From Patescibacteria group bacterium (lineage in GTDB: Bacteria; Patescibacteriota; Gracilibacteria; UM-FILTER-43-11), in the NCBI GenBank assembly GCA_018814945.1, contig JAHIYT010000017.1, forward strand, positions 1-13,415: a DNA stretch of 13,415 nt, in the 5' to 3' direction. Below the pieces are notes generated by a model. The model did no database searches. It was given only the letters and a program-made list of their open reading frames with translations, and was not told the DNA's origin. The position numbers and the translations under genes are program-made. Below, one piece after another: positions 1-6,457 of this stretch. Position 1 is the first letter of the stretch. The number at the start of each line of letters is the position of its first letter.

Positions 1-1
1 C

Positions 2-286
2 AATGATCTACTAAAAGATTATCCACAACCTCAACGTGAAATAGATCTGCATATGAAAACAGGAGATGAAGCCATCGCCGAAATTCACCATTTTATCGAT
101 TCATCTTTATTACAAAATATTCGGACGGTCAGAATAATAACCGGGAAAGGCCTCCATTCCGCTGGCCAAAAATCCGTTTTACCAGCACTTACCGAGCAAA
201 AACTCTCTGATTTTCGCAAAAAAGGAATGATTGTAAGTTTTAAGAGGGAAAAAAACGGTGGATCTTTCGTGGTATATTTGAGATAA
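2..286 (+). CDS. Smr-domain protein, C-terminal part (5' truncated by window edge)
   Basis: The frame is open from the window edge (codons in register with base 2) to TAA at 284-286, so the gene starts upstream; an internal ATG at 53 lies inside the domain and is unlikely to be the real start. The visible part is nearly a whole Smr domain: the opening motif reads IDLHMKTGDEA (bases 41-73), the place of the family's DLHG motif but with Met instead of Gly, followed by the central IITGKGLHSAGQ stretch and a C-terminal GGSFVVYL strand. Smr domains are cytoplasmic nucleic-acid-binding or nicking modules, found at the end of MutS2 or as stand-alone proteins. Which of these this is cannot be decided because the N-terminal part is missing. 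The preceding residues (NDLLKDYPQPQRE) look like a linker. The Smr assignment is secure; the biological role is not. Confidence 0.85.
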   Translation, partial: NDLLKDYPQPQREIDLHMKTGDEAIAEIHHFIDSSLLQNIRTVRIITGKGLHSAGQKSVLPALTEQKLSDFRKKGMIVSFKREKNGGSFVVYLR

Positions 287-317
287 TCCAAAACCAAATT
301 AAGTTAACCCTAAAAAA

Positions 318-533
318 ATGAACCGCTTCAGACGCAGATGCGAAGAATTAGGAGAAGATGAGCCGGGCGACGAATATGAAGAAGTGCCAACAGCCCAATT
401 TCCACATATCCCAATATTCGATAGAATGAGGTCTTTGGTAACCAGAAACCTCTCTTCACAAAGAGGAATACCAAAAAGGCTTTTTCCGGATAGAATGTCC
501 AAATGGAGTGATGGGGGCAGAAGAAAAAGATAA
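318..533 (+). CDS. Small hypothetical protein (71 aa), acidic N-terminal half and Arg-rich tail
   Basis: An ATG frame lies 31 bases after the Smr gene on the same strand and ends at TAA 531-533. The family is not recognised. The protein begins with a short Arg cluster (MNRFRRRC), then an acidic run around residues 9-22 with eight Glu/Asp, a Pro/aromatic segment (QFPHIPIF), and a basic C-terminus ending GGRRKR. There is no signal peptide or membrane segment. No SD precedes the ATG, only an A-run, but several clear genes in this window also lack one, so this does not count against it. An overlapping minus-strand frame (328-615) has no better support. The charge layout would suit an RNA- or ribosome-binding protein, but that is a guess, and the frame could be spurious. 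Confidence 0.45.
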   Translation: MNRFRRRCEELGEDEPGDEYEEVPTAQFPHIPIFDRMRSLVTRNLSSQRGIPKRLFPDRMSKWSDGGRRKR

Positions 534-550
534 TTTCTAATTTATTATTC

Positions 551-871
551 ATGGCTAGCGACGGTGAACCAAAAAGTAGGGATGATGTGTTACGAGACGT
601 CCTTGAACATAGCAATCAGGTGGTCGATCCGCACCTTATTGCCAAACTCTTTTTAGCAAGAGACCAACGTCATAGAATTATGAGAGGAATTGGTCCTGAA
701 ACAGTCCAAGTGGAAGTTGAGGAGGATAAAAGTTTAGGTATTCAGATAGTAAAGAATATGTTTGGAGACTCTAGCCCGGAGACAGTGGCAAGATTGTTTC
801 ACGTTCAAGGCAATCCGCAACAAACAGCTAATCTAATTGAAGTTTTAAAAGCCAGTCGTAATAAAGAATAA
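551..871 (+). CDS. Hypothetical helical protein (106 aa) with a weak internal duplication
   Basis: An ATG frame starts 17 bases after the previous stop and ends at TAA 869-871. It is not recognised. The sequence is predicted to be mostly helical and soluble, with no Cys and no membrane segment. Two stretches resemble each other: VVDPHLIAKLF near residues 25-35 and SSPETVARLF near residues 74-83, each followed by a Gln/Arg-rich helix ending in a hydrophobic stretch (HRIMRGI and TANLIEVL). This suggests a two-unit helical fold. The acidic loop between them (VEVEEDKS) is probably exposed. No SD is visible. The likely xer promoter begins four bases after the stop, so this gene probably closes the Smr-linked transcription unit. 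The reading is reasonable because its amino-acid composition is ordinary, but the function is unknown. Confidence 0.6.
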   Translation: MASDGEPKSRDDVLRDVLEHSNQVVDPHLIAKLFLARDQRHRIMRGIGPETVQVEVEEDKSLGIQIVKNMFGDSSPETVARLFHVQGNPQQTANLIEVLKASRNKE

Positions 872-874
872 TAG

Positions 875-904
875 TTGGAATTGGATGAATAAATCCCGTA
901 CAAT
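875..904 (+). promoter_or_regulatory. Probable sigma-70-type promoter of the xer gene
   Basis: TTGGAA at 875-880 (4 of 6 match to the -35 consensus) and TACAAT at 899-904 (5 of 6 to the -10 consensus) are separated by 18 bases and lie just after the preceding stop codon. Transcription would start near 911, leaving a leader of about 20 bases before the ATG at 931. This is pattern matching only. Confidence 0.55.
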
Positions 905-930
905 ATTGGTTGTAAGATAAAAAAACAACC

Positions 931-1851
931 ATGAAACTTTCTGAAGCCATTCGCCAGTTCCTTGAATACTGCGAAATAGAAAAGAACCAATCACAAAAAA
1001 CTTTGACCAACTACTCCCACTACTTGGAGCGGTTTTTGGAGTTTTCAGGCGATATAAATCTATCTTCCATTGACTTAAATCTGGTTAAAAAATACCGTCT
1101 TTTTCTCAATCGCTTTGAGCACCGCCCACACGAAGCACTCACTATTAAAACTCAAAATTATCATATTATTGCACTACGCGCCTTTCTCAAATATTGTGTA
1201 AAACAAGACTGGAAATCATTAGAACCAGAAAAGGTTGAACTCAGCAAAATACCAGATCGTATCGTCGAATATCTCGACCGTGATGAACTTGAGCGCCTCT
1301 TTGAAGCAGTTGATACAAGTAAAATAATAGGCGTTCGCAACCGCGCAATCCTCGAACTTCTTTATTCTACAGGCCTGCGCGTTTCCGAACTCACTGGCCT
1401 TAACCGCGACCAAGTAAATCTGGAAAGAGGGGAGTTTCAAGTTCGTGGAAAAGGGCGAAAAGTCCGAATCGTATTCCTCTCCGACCGCGCAAAAGAATGG
1501 CTAAACGAATATATAGGAATGCGCGATGACGACTACGATCCACTTTTCTTAAACCACAAAAGAGCCCGTAATAAAAAAAAGGAAGACATCGATTTAAAAG
1601 GCGAACACCGTCGTTTAACAGAGTACACAATTCAGGAAATGGTACGAAAAACCGCTTATGAAGCGGGAATAGTCAAAAAGGTAACACCGCACGTTTTACG
1701 CCATTCCTTTGCCACAGAACTCCTAATAAACGGTGCAGACATCCGCTCCGTGCAAGAAATGTTGGGGCATGCCAGCATTACAACCACTCAAATTTATACT
1801 CATATCACTAATAAAAAACTGAAGGAAATACACAAGAAGTTTCATCGTTAA
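931..1851 (+). CDS. xerC: Site-specific tyrosine recombinase, XerC/XerD family
   Basis: This 306-residue protein is the usual length for Xer recombinases, which resolve chromosome dimers at dif sites by cutting and rejoining DNA through a 3'-phosphotyrosine. Residues 1-95 form the N-terminal SAM-like core-binding domain (LSEAIRQFLEYCEIEK.., then KTLTNYSHYLERF). Residues 110-300 are the catalytic domain. All six catalytic residues can be placed: Arg150 (STGLRVSEL), Lys174 (RGKGRK), His254 and Arg257 (HVLRH), His280 (LGHAS) and the nucleophile Tyr289 (QIYTH). The ATG at 931 begins the typical N-terminus; there is no SD, and a short inverted repeat ends right at the start codon. Only one Xer is seen here, so XerC, XerD or a single-recombinase system cannot be told apart, and an integrase of a mobile element is less likely given the housekeeping neighbour. 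No dif-like site was recognised. The gene converges on dnaE with one base between the stops. Confidence 0.93.
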   Translation: MKLSEAIRQFLEYCEIEKNQSQKTLTNYSHYLERFLEFSGDINLSSIDLNLVKKYRLFLNRFEHRPHEALTIKTQNYHIIALRAFLKYCVKQDWKSLEPEKVELSKIPDRIVEYLDRDELERLFEAVDTSKIIGVRNRAILELLYSTGLRVSELTGLNRDQVNLERGEFQVRGKGRKVRIVFLSDRAKEWLNEYIGMRDDDYDPLFLNHKRARNKKKEDIDLKGEHRRLTEYTIQEMVRKTAYEAGIVKKVTPHVLRHSFATELLINGADIRSVQEMLGHASITTTQIYTHITNKKLKEIHKKFHR

Positions 1852-1852
1852 A

Positions 1853-4800
1853 CTATTTCAAATCATCCAACAAATTTCCCACTTTTTCCTTGAGACAGTT
1901 TTCCCAATCAACTTTATTAGGTATTGGGATAACTTTTTCACCAATAACTAATTCCACATCATCACTGCCTGGACATTCCTCCAATAAACCCTTTAGTTTT
2001 TCAAAAAAGCCTTTATTTACTTCTTTATTCACAACAATTTGATAAGCATCTTTATTTTCAAAAAGTGAATCGTTTTCCAGGTCTTTAATATCCCCCTCAT
2101 TAACTTCTAAAACATCCTCAGCTTCAGCGACATTCTCTTCCTCTGCATCTTGCCTGCTTGTTCTGATAATCTTTTCCCCCTCAGTCCAAAGTTTTTCTTT
2201 TTTTGCCTTCTCTTTAAGCTCTTCGATAGTCATACCCTCCACACTATTTACTACCACTTGCATATCACCCATTCTCTTTTCCAATATTCCATCAATTATC
2301 AAAATATTATCTTCAACCAATTGGTCAGCAATTTTTGAATAGTTTTTTGGAAATATAATTGCTTCACCTTTTCCGCTTGTATCTTCTAGCTGAACTATCG
2401 CCATCATATCCCCCTTTTTGGTGGTGATTTTCTTAAAACTCATAACAAGTCCACCAATTTTAATAGGCTTACTAACAGTCTTTTTTGGTAATTGATCTAA
2501 TGGGACAACCTTTTTCTCAAAAAACTTACTAAGGCCTGCAAGTGGATGTGAAGAAACATATAATCCCAAGTATTCCTTTTCCCACTTTAATCTCTCGCTC
2601 TCGCTAGCTGGTTCAACATCATCAAGTTCAAGCCTATCCACTGGGGCTTCATCTCCCATGCTATCAAAAAGTCCAGCCTGCCCAACCTGATAAGAACTAT
2701 CAGCACTTTTTGCAAAATCTGAAATTCTTTCATAATTTAAACCAATTTGTTTTCGCTCTCCAAAGTTATCCATCGCTCCACCATAAGCCAACGACTCAAG
2801 TGTCTTCTTATTTAAAATTTTAGAAGGAACACGGCGCGTAAAATCTTCCAAATTATCAAAAGGACCTTCTTCACGTGCATCAATGATCATCCTTACAGAA
2901 CCTTTGCCAAGCCCTTTGATCGCAGAAAGTCCAAAGCGAATTTTTCCATCTTCCACAACCGTAAAATTAGAGCGAGACTCATTCACATCCGGTGGCAGAA
3001 CCTGAATACCCATTTGTATACATTCACCAATTTCAATCACAATTCTGTCCGAATTTCCATAGTCCGCACTCAGCAAGGCTGTCATAAATTCGGTTGGATA
3101 TCTAGCCTTTAAATAGGCAGTTTGATACGCAATCATCGCATAACAAGCCGCATGACTTTTATTAAATCCATAACCGGCAAATGGTTCAATCACCTTCTCA
3201 AAAATAGTAATCGCTAAATCCTTTGAATGACCTTTTTTAATCGCACCATCAATAAATTTCTCTCTCTGTGCCTCCAGCTCTTTAATAATTTTCTTACCAA
3301 TAGCTCTTCGGAGTAAATCCGCTTCACCCAGAGAAAAGCCTGAAAATTCCTGTGCAATTTGCAAAATTTGTTCCTGATAAATCGCAATCCCATAAGTATT
3401 TCTCAAAATTGGTTCTAAACTTGGATGCAAATAAGTTGTTTTTTTTCTGCCGTGTTTACCGGCAATATAATCAGGAATCCATTCCATCGGTCCTGGGCGA
3501 TAAAGTGATACCATAGCGATTATATCCTCAAATTCAGTCGGTCTTAATTCCTTTAAATATCTCTTCATCCCCGCAGATTCCAACTGAAACACACCGGTTG
3601 TTTCTCCTCTCGCCATAAGCGCAAAGGCTTTTTTATCATCGGTTGGGATTAGCTTTAAATTTATCTTTTTACCTTTCGTTCTTTCGATAATTTTCAACGT
3701 TGTCTGCAAGATCGTTAAGTTTTTTAATCCCAAAAAGTCCATTTTCAAAAGCCCTAATGCCTCCAATGGTTTAGCAGAGTACTGCGTAATTATCCCCTCA
3801 TCGTCCTTTGGGGGATGTTGCAATGCAGTATATTTAGTCAGTGGCTCATCCGCAATTACTACCGCACAAGCATGAACGGAAACATGGCGTACAGCACCTT
3901 CCAGTTTTAGTGCATTGTCCATCACTTGCTGGTAAATATCATCTTTTTTAATAGCATCTCTAAGTTCCGGTGACTTTTCTAATGCCTCTTTTAGTGTCGT
4001 CCCAGGTTTTTCCGGAATAAGTTTCGCAAATTCATTCATTTGAACAAAGGGAACTCCAAGCGTTCTGCCAACATCCTTTACGGCTGCTCTTGCAGCCAAT
4101 GTTCCAAATGTACAAATTTGCGCTACCCTATCTCTACCATACTTGTGTGCAACATATTCAATTACTTCATCCCTTCTGTTGTCTGCAAAATCCATATCGA
4201 TATCGGGCATGGATATGCGGGCAGGATTCAAAAATCTTTCAAAAAGAAGGTTATATTTGAGCGGATCAATTTCCGTAATATCCAGTGTATAAGAAACGAG
4301 TGCACCAGCTGCAGAACCTCTACCCGGACCTACTACTATTTCATTGTCTTTAGCCCATTTTACGAAATCCCATACAATCAAAAAATATCCCACAAAACCC
4401 ATATCTTCAATAATCTTAAGCTCATAATCAAGTCTATCAACTAGTTTCTGCACTTCTTCATCCTTTGTCGTAATTTCAGACCCCTTTAATTTATATTTTG
4501 ATTCATCAATCTTGTACTTTTCCACTAAACCCTGATAACAAAGTTTCCTCAAGTATTTAGCTGGATCCTTCTCATCTTCCAGTGGAAAAGAGGGGATACG
4601 ATTTGTTTCAAAATCAAACTCCACATTACATCTTTCCGCTATCTTCACAGTGTTTTCAATAGCTTCCGGTACATCCTTAAACGCTTCAATAATAACCTCC
4701 GGATCTTTCATAGAATAATCTGCATTCATCATACTCATTCTATTTGTATCATCTAAATTCCTACCACTCTGAATACAAATCATTATATCCTGAGCTACAT

Positions 4801-5452
4801 TATCTTCCGGATTTACATAGTGAACATCCTCTGTGGCAACAAGTGGAATATCCATTTTTTTACCAAGCGAAATCAACTTCTGGTTAACTGTAGACTGCTG
4901 AGGAAGTTCAGGATGATACTGTAATTCCAAATAAAAATTCTTCTTACCAAAGGTATCTTGAAATTTATCAATCATCTCCTTAACTCTTCCCTCATCTCCA
5001 TTTAGTATAGCCTGAGGGATATCACCTATCATACATCCGGAAAGAGCAATAATTCCTTTTGAATGCTTTTTCATTAACTCCCAATCAACTCTCGGCTTAT
5101 AGTAAAAACCCTCTAAATGGGCAACTGTAGCCATTTTAAGTAGATTCTCATATCCCTCTTGAGTCTCCGCGAGTAACGTTGCATGAGTTCTTTTGTTATC
5201 GATTTGATGCCTCTTATCACTCAATTTATTAAAAGCGATATAAACTTCCATCCCAATAATCGGTTTTATATCATGCTTTTTACAGGCTTTATAAAAATCT
5301 ATACATCCATGCATTACGCCATGGTCTGTAATACCAATTGCCGGACACCCATGTTCCTTGGCCTTTTTTACATATTCTTCCGGATGACTAAGCCCATCCA
5401 ATAAGGAATAGAACGTGTGTAAATGAAGGTGTACAAACTTTTGCTCAGGCAC
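1853..5452 (-). CDS. dnaE: DNA polymerase III alpha subunit (DnaE-type replicative polymerase)
   Basis: This 1199-residue C-family polymerase is the catalytic subunit of the chromosomal replicase. Domains in order: PHP (about 1-280), starting HLHLHTFYSLLDG and retaining the metal-site residues His10, His12, Asp19, His44, Glu69, His90, Cys140, Asp209 and His211; palm with GPGRGSAAG (375-383), the catalytic pair Asp417/Asp419 in PDIDMDF, and third Asp572 in MDFLGL; fingers with SLYRPGPMEWIPDYI; a helix-hairpin-helix (about 840-870, IKGLGKGS); a clamp-binding peptide QAGLF (925-929); an OB fold (about 997-1075); an acidic linker (about 1100-1130); and a short C-terminal domain (1136-1196). The start is GTG at 5452, chosen because an in-frame TAA lies only 12 bases upstream and the PHP domain begins at residue 6; no SD is visible. 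The stop is TAG, the only one in the window. No separate proofreading exonuclease gene is nearby. Confidence 0.97.
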   Translation of the reverse strand: MPEQKFVHLHLHTFYSLLDGLSHPEEYVKKAKEHGCPAIGITDHGVMHGCIDFYKACKKHDIKPIIGMEVYIAFNKLSDKRHQIDNKRTHATLLAETQEGYENLLKMATVAHLEGFYYKPRVDWELMKKHSKGIIALSGCMIGDIPQAILNGDEGRVKEMIDKFQDTFGKKNFYLELQYHPELPQQSTVNQKLISLGKKMDIPLVATEDVHYVNPEDNVAQDIMICIQSGRNLDDTNRMSMMNADYSMKDPEVIIEAFKDVPEAIENTVKIAERCNVEFDFETNRIPSFPLEDEKDPAKYLRKLCYQGLVEKYKIDESKYKLKGSEITTKDEEVQKLVDRLDYELKIIEDMGFVGYFLIVWDFVKWAKDNEIVVGPGRGSAAGALVSYTLDITEIDPLKYNLLFERFLNPARISMPDIDMDFADNRRDEVIEYVAHKYGRDRVAQICTFGTLAARAAVKDVGRTLGVPFVQMNEFAKLIPEKPGTTLKEALEKSPELRDAIKKDDIYQQVMDNALKLEGAVRHVSVHACAVVIADEPLTKYTALQHPPKDDEGIITQYSAKPLEALGLLKMDFLGLKNLTILQTTLKIIERTKGKKINLKLIPTDDKKAFALMARGETTGVFQLESAGMKRYLKELRPTEFEDIIAMVSLYRPGPMEWIPDYIAGKHGRKKTTYLHPSLEPILRNTYGIAIYQEQILQIAQEFSGFSLGEADLLRRAIGKKIIKELEAQREKFIDGAIKKGHSKDLAITIFEKVIEPFAGYGFNKSHAACYAMIAYQTAYLKARYPTEFMTALLSADYGNSDRIVIEIGECIQMGIQVLPPDVNESRSNFTVVEDGKIRFGLSAIKGLGKGSVRMIIDAREEGPFDNLEDFTRRVPSKILNKKTLESLAYGGAMDNFGERKQIGLNYERISDFAKSADSSYQVGQAGLFDSMGDEAPVDRLELDDVEPASESERLKWEKEYLGLYVSSHPLAGLSKFFEKKVVPLDQLPKKTVSKPIKIGGLVMSFKKITTKKGDMMAIVQLEDTSGKGEAIIFPKNYSKIADQLVEDNILIIDGILEKRMGDMQVVVNSVEGMTIEELKEKAKKEKLWTEGEKIIRTSRQDAEEENVAEAEDVLEVNEGDIKDLENDSLFENKDAYQIVVNKEVNKGFFEKLKGLLEECPGSDDVELVIGEKVIPIPNKVDWENCLKEKVGNLLDDLK

Positions 5453-5478
5453 GTAAAATATTTTTTAAGGCTGGGATC

Positions 5479-5508
5479 AGAATAGCATAAATTTTATCGA
5501 CTGAACAA
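5479..5508 (-). promoter_or_regulatory. Possible dnaE promoter
   Basis: On the minus strand TTGTTC (5508-5503) and TATTCT (5484-5479) are separated by 18 bases and would give a leader of about 20 bases before the GTG start. The matches are only 3 of 6 and 4 of 6, so support comes mainly from position: it lies back-to-back with the strong rightward promoter at 5526. Confidence 0.35.
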
Positions 5509-5525
5509 TCTGAGGATTATCTAAT

Positions 5526-5554
5526 TTGACAAGAAAACCAATAAAGGCAATAAT
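5526..5554 (+). promoter_or_regulatory. Strong sigma-70-type promoter of the TPR gene
   Basis: TTGACA at 5526-5531 is a perfect -35 box. AATAAT at 5549-5554 matches the -10 consensus at five of six positions, with the optimal 17-base spacer. Transcription would start near 5561, about 25 bases before the ATG at 5586. The box also decides the start: the frame could be read from TTG at 5526, but that codon is part of the -35 element and would lie upstream of the transcript. Confidence 0.75.
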
Positions 5555-5585
5555 AATAGCCAATATTTTTAATGCCCCCTTAATT

Positions 5586-5912
5586 ATGTCTACAAATACC
5601 CCTCAAGCTTCAGTAGATCCAGAAGAGACCACAGACAATTCAGAAGAATTTGTTGATGAATTGTTGTCACGTGGAGATGATCTCGCTGATGCTGAAAATT
5701 ATCAAGGTGCTCTTGGCATGTACGAAGCCGCTATGGAAGAAGTAGGTTCTAATGCCAGACTTAAGGCCAGTGTTCTTTTTTCTATAGGAAGAGCCCACGA
5801 GCAATTAAGAGATTTTCGTGCTGCTTACGATGCTCTTAGTAATGCCGTAACTGAAGCTCCAGGTAATGATCATTACGTAGAAGCACAAGAAAGAGTTGCA
5901 TCTCAGTTGTAA
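5586..5912 (+). CDS. Small two-repeat TPR protein (108 aa)
   Basis: The protein consists of an acidic, Ser/Thr-rich N-terminal tail (residues 1-22) and two exact 34-residue tetratricopeptide repeats, 23-56 and 61-94, with the expected Gly8, Ala20, Tyr or Leu at 24 and Ala27, and Pro32 in the second repeat, followed by a capping helix (HYVEAQERVASQL). TPRs are protein-protein interaction scaffolds. With no signal peptide or membrane segment, this is a cytoplasmic adaptor whose partner is unknown. The ATG at 5586 was chosen over an in-frame TTG 60 bases upstream because that TTG sits in a consensus -35 box and the extra 20 residues (Lys/Ile-rich) do not resemble the acidic tail. No SD precedes the ATG; the upstream bases GCCCCCTTAATT are the opposite of one. 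It is divergent from dnaE across 133 bases. Confidence 0.8.
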   Translation: MSTNTPQASVDPEETTDNSEEFVDELLSRGDDLADAENYQGALGMYEAAMEEVGSNARLKASVLFSIGRAHEQLRDFRAAYDALSNAVTEAPGNDHYVEAQERVASQL

Positions 5913-5948
5913 TTATATTAATAATTAATCAAATTTCACCAATATCAA

Positions 5949-6040
5949 TAATGCCTTCCTCCTGTTCATTCGGGGTGGAAGCATTATCCATGTTGGGAGA
6001 AAATGAAAGTGAGCCAATGACGGCTCCAAAAACAAGGAGG
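5949..6040 (+). promoter_or_regulatory. Structured leader of the zinc-ribbon gene, possible SD-controlling switch
   Basis: Two RNA pairings compete here. Hairpin one joins 5949-5959 with 5977-5986 (10 base pairs, one bulged C). Alternatively CCTCCTGTT at 5958-5966 pairs with AACAAGGAGG at 6031-6040 (9 base pairs, one bulged A) and would cover the SD completely. The two share bases 5958-5959 and are close enough that they may exclude each other. The pairing potential is read directly from the sequence; regulation is inferred. No good promoter was found for this leader, only AT-rich sequence at 5910-5945. Confidence 0.4.
6034..6040 (+). promoter_or_regulatory. Strong Shine-Dalgarno sequence deciding the zinc-ribbon start
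   Basis: AAGGAGG lies 6 bases before ATG 6047 and 3 bases before ATG 6044. It is the only full-length SD in the window and places the start well inside the longer open frame that begins at ATG 5951. Confidence 0.75.
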
Positions 6041-6046
6041 GGCATG

Positions 6047-6304
6047 ATGCCAAGAAGTTCTGAAGCAAGAAGGATCTCGAATCCGAGAATCTCGAGACCC
6101 CCGCACGTCTGTACCTGTCACTGCGAAGATCAACTCTGCGGTGACGAAGACTTCTTCTGCGGGAAGTGTGGCCATGATGGAATGCTGAACAAGGGGCTGA
6201 TAGGTCAGGGTACGCGTGACGAACGCACGGCACTTGAGTGTCCGAACTGCGGTCACGACCCTCAGGTTAACATCAAGGCCATAGGGTACGGCGCGCGGGT
6301 TTAA
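6047..6304 (+). CDS. Small zinc-ribbon protein (85 aa), GC-rich and probably foreign
   Basis: The start is set by the SD at 6034-6040; ATG 6044 is an equal alternative and would add one Met, and the frame itself extends back to ATG 5951. The first 20 residues are basic and disordered (PRSSEARR, PRISRPP). A Cys-rich stretch follows, with a C-x-C-x-C set, a further Cys, and two matching knuckles CGKCGHD (about residues 38-44) and CPNCGHD (about 65-71) separated by 23 residues. This is the layout of a zinc ribbon, which usually binds nucleic acid or a protein partner. The protein ends IKAIGYGARV. No specific family was recognised. Base composition is strikingly different: sampled lines in the gene are about 55-62% GC, against clearly AT-rich neighbours, and it alone has a strong SD. 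This suggests recent transfer or unusually high expression. It converges on the cca gene. Confidence 0.7.
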   Translation: MPRSSEARRISNPRISRPPHVCTCHCEDQLCGDEDFFCGKCGHDGMLNKGLIGQGTRDERTALECPNCGHDPQVNIKAIGYGARV

Positions 6305-6308
6305 ATAG

Positions 6309-6337
6309 TTCTCGCGGTCCGCTTCATACCGCGCGAA
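6309..6337 (+). other. GC-rich hairpin just downstream of the zinc-ribbon gene
   Basis: TTCTCGCGGT (6309-6318) pairs with ACCGCGCGAA (6328-6337) with a single mismatch around a 9-base loop, 4 bases after the stop codon. No T-run follows, so it is not a classical terminator. It may protect the mRNA 3' end or be part of a small RNA. Confidence 0.5.
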
Positions 6338-6360
6338 CCTCCTTCTTTTCCCACCATCTT

Positions 6361-6392
6361 AGGCGGCGTTCACCCTCGGACGCCGCCTGTTT
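6361..6392 (+). terminator. Probable terminator of the zinc-ribbon transcript
   Basis: AGGCGGCGT (6361-6369) pairs perfectly with ACGCCGCCT (6380-6388) around a 10-base loop and is followed by a short T-rich stretch (GTTTG). The stem is very stable, but the weak T-run makes efficiency uncertain. Confidence 0.65.
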
Positions 6393-6404
6393 GCCAATAC
6401 GTCG

Positions 6405-6457
6405 AAAAATGAATTTGCAACTCAGGTGCAAATGCAACTGAGTTGCATTTGCAAATT
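6405..6457 (-). terminator. Terminator of the cca gene with two alternative stems
   Basis: Read on the minus strand, the cca stop TAA is followed at once by a perfect 13-base-pair inverted repeat (arms 6453-6441 and 6439-6427, single-base spacer). A second, outer pairing joins AATTTGCAA plus CTCA to TGAGTTGCAAATT (6424-6412) with a 6-base bulge, and ends two bases before TTTTT (6409-6405). Only the outer stem abuts the T-run as a terminator should. Neighbouring bases are shared, so the two forms compete. Confidence 0.6.

Noticed and set aside
19..27. Perfect DnaA-box consensus TTATCCACA
   Set aside because: It is a single copy inside the Smr coding sequence, with no AT-rich unwinding element, further boxes or dnaA/dnaN nearby. 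One chance 9-base match in this length is not surprising.
299..615. Minus-strand frames opposite the two small plus-strand genes
   Set aside because: Their translations are rich in Ser, Phe and Leu like typical antisense shadows, and they would break up a co-directional gene series.
5526..5585. TTG start extending the TPR protein by 20 residues
   Set aside because: The TTG is the first part of a perfect -35 box, and the added residues would be encoded across the promoter and probable transcription start.
5910..5927. AT-only palindrome TAATTAT/ATAATTA at the TPR stop codon
   Set aside because: It is too AT-rich to be a stable terminator and easily arises by chance in this composition.
5951..6046. 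ATG 5951 as start of the zinc-ribbon protein
   Set aside because: It has no SD and lies inside a leader hairpin, whereas ATG 6047 has a strong SD at good spacing and the GC-rich coding composition begins only near there.
5984..6256. Minus-strand open frames opposite the zinc-ribbon gene
   Set aside because: They have no recognisable motifs, whereas the plus strand has an SD and paired CxxC knuckles; GC-rich coding sequence often leaves such shadows open.
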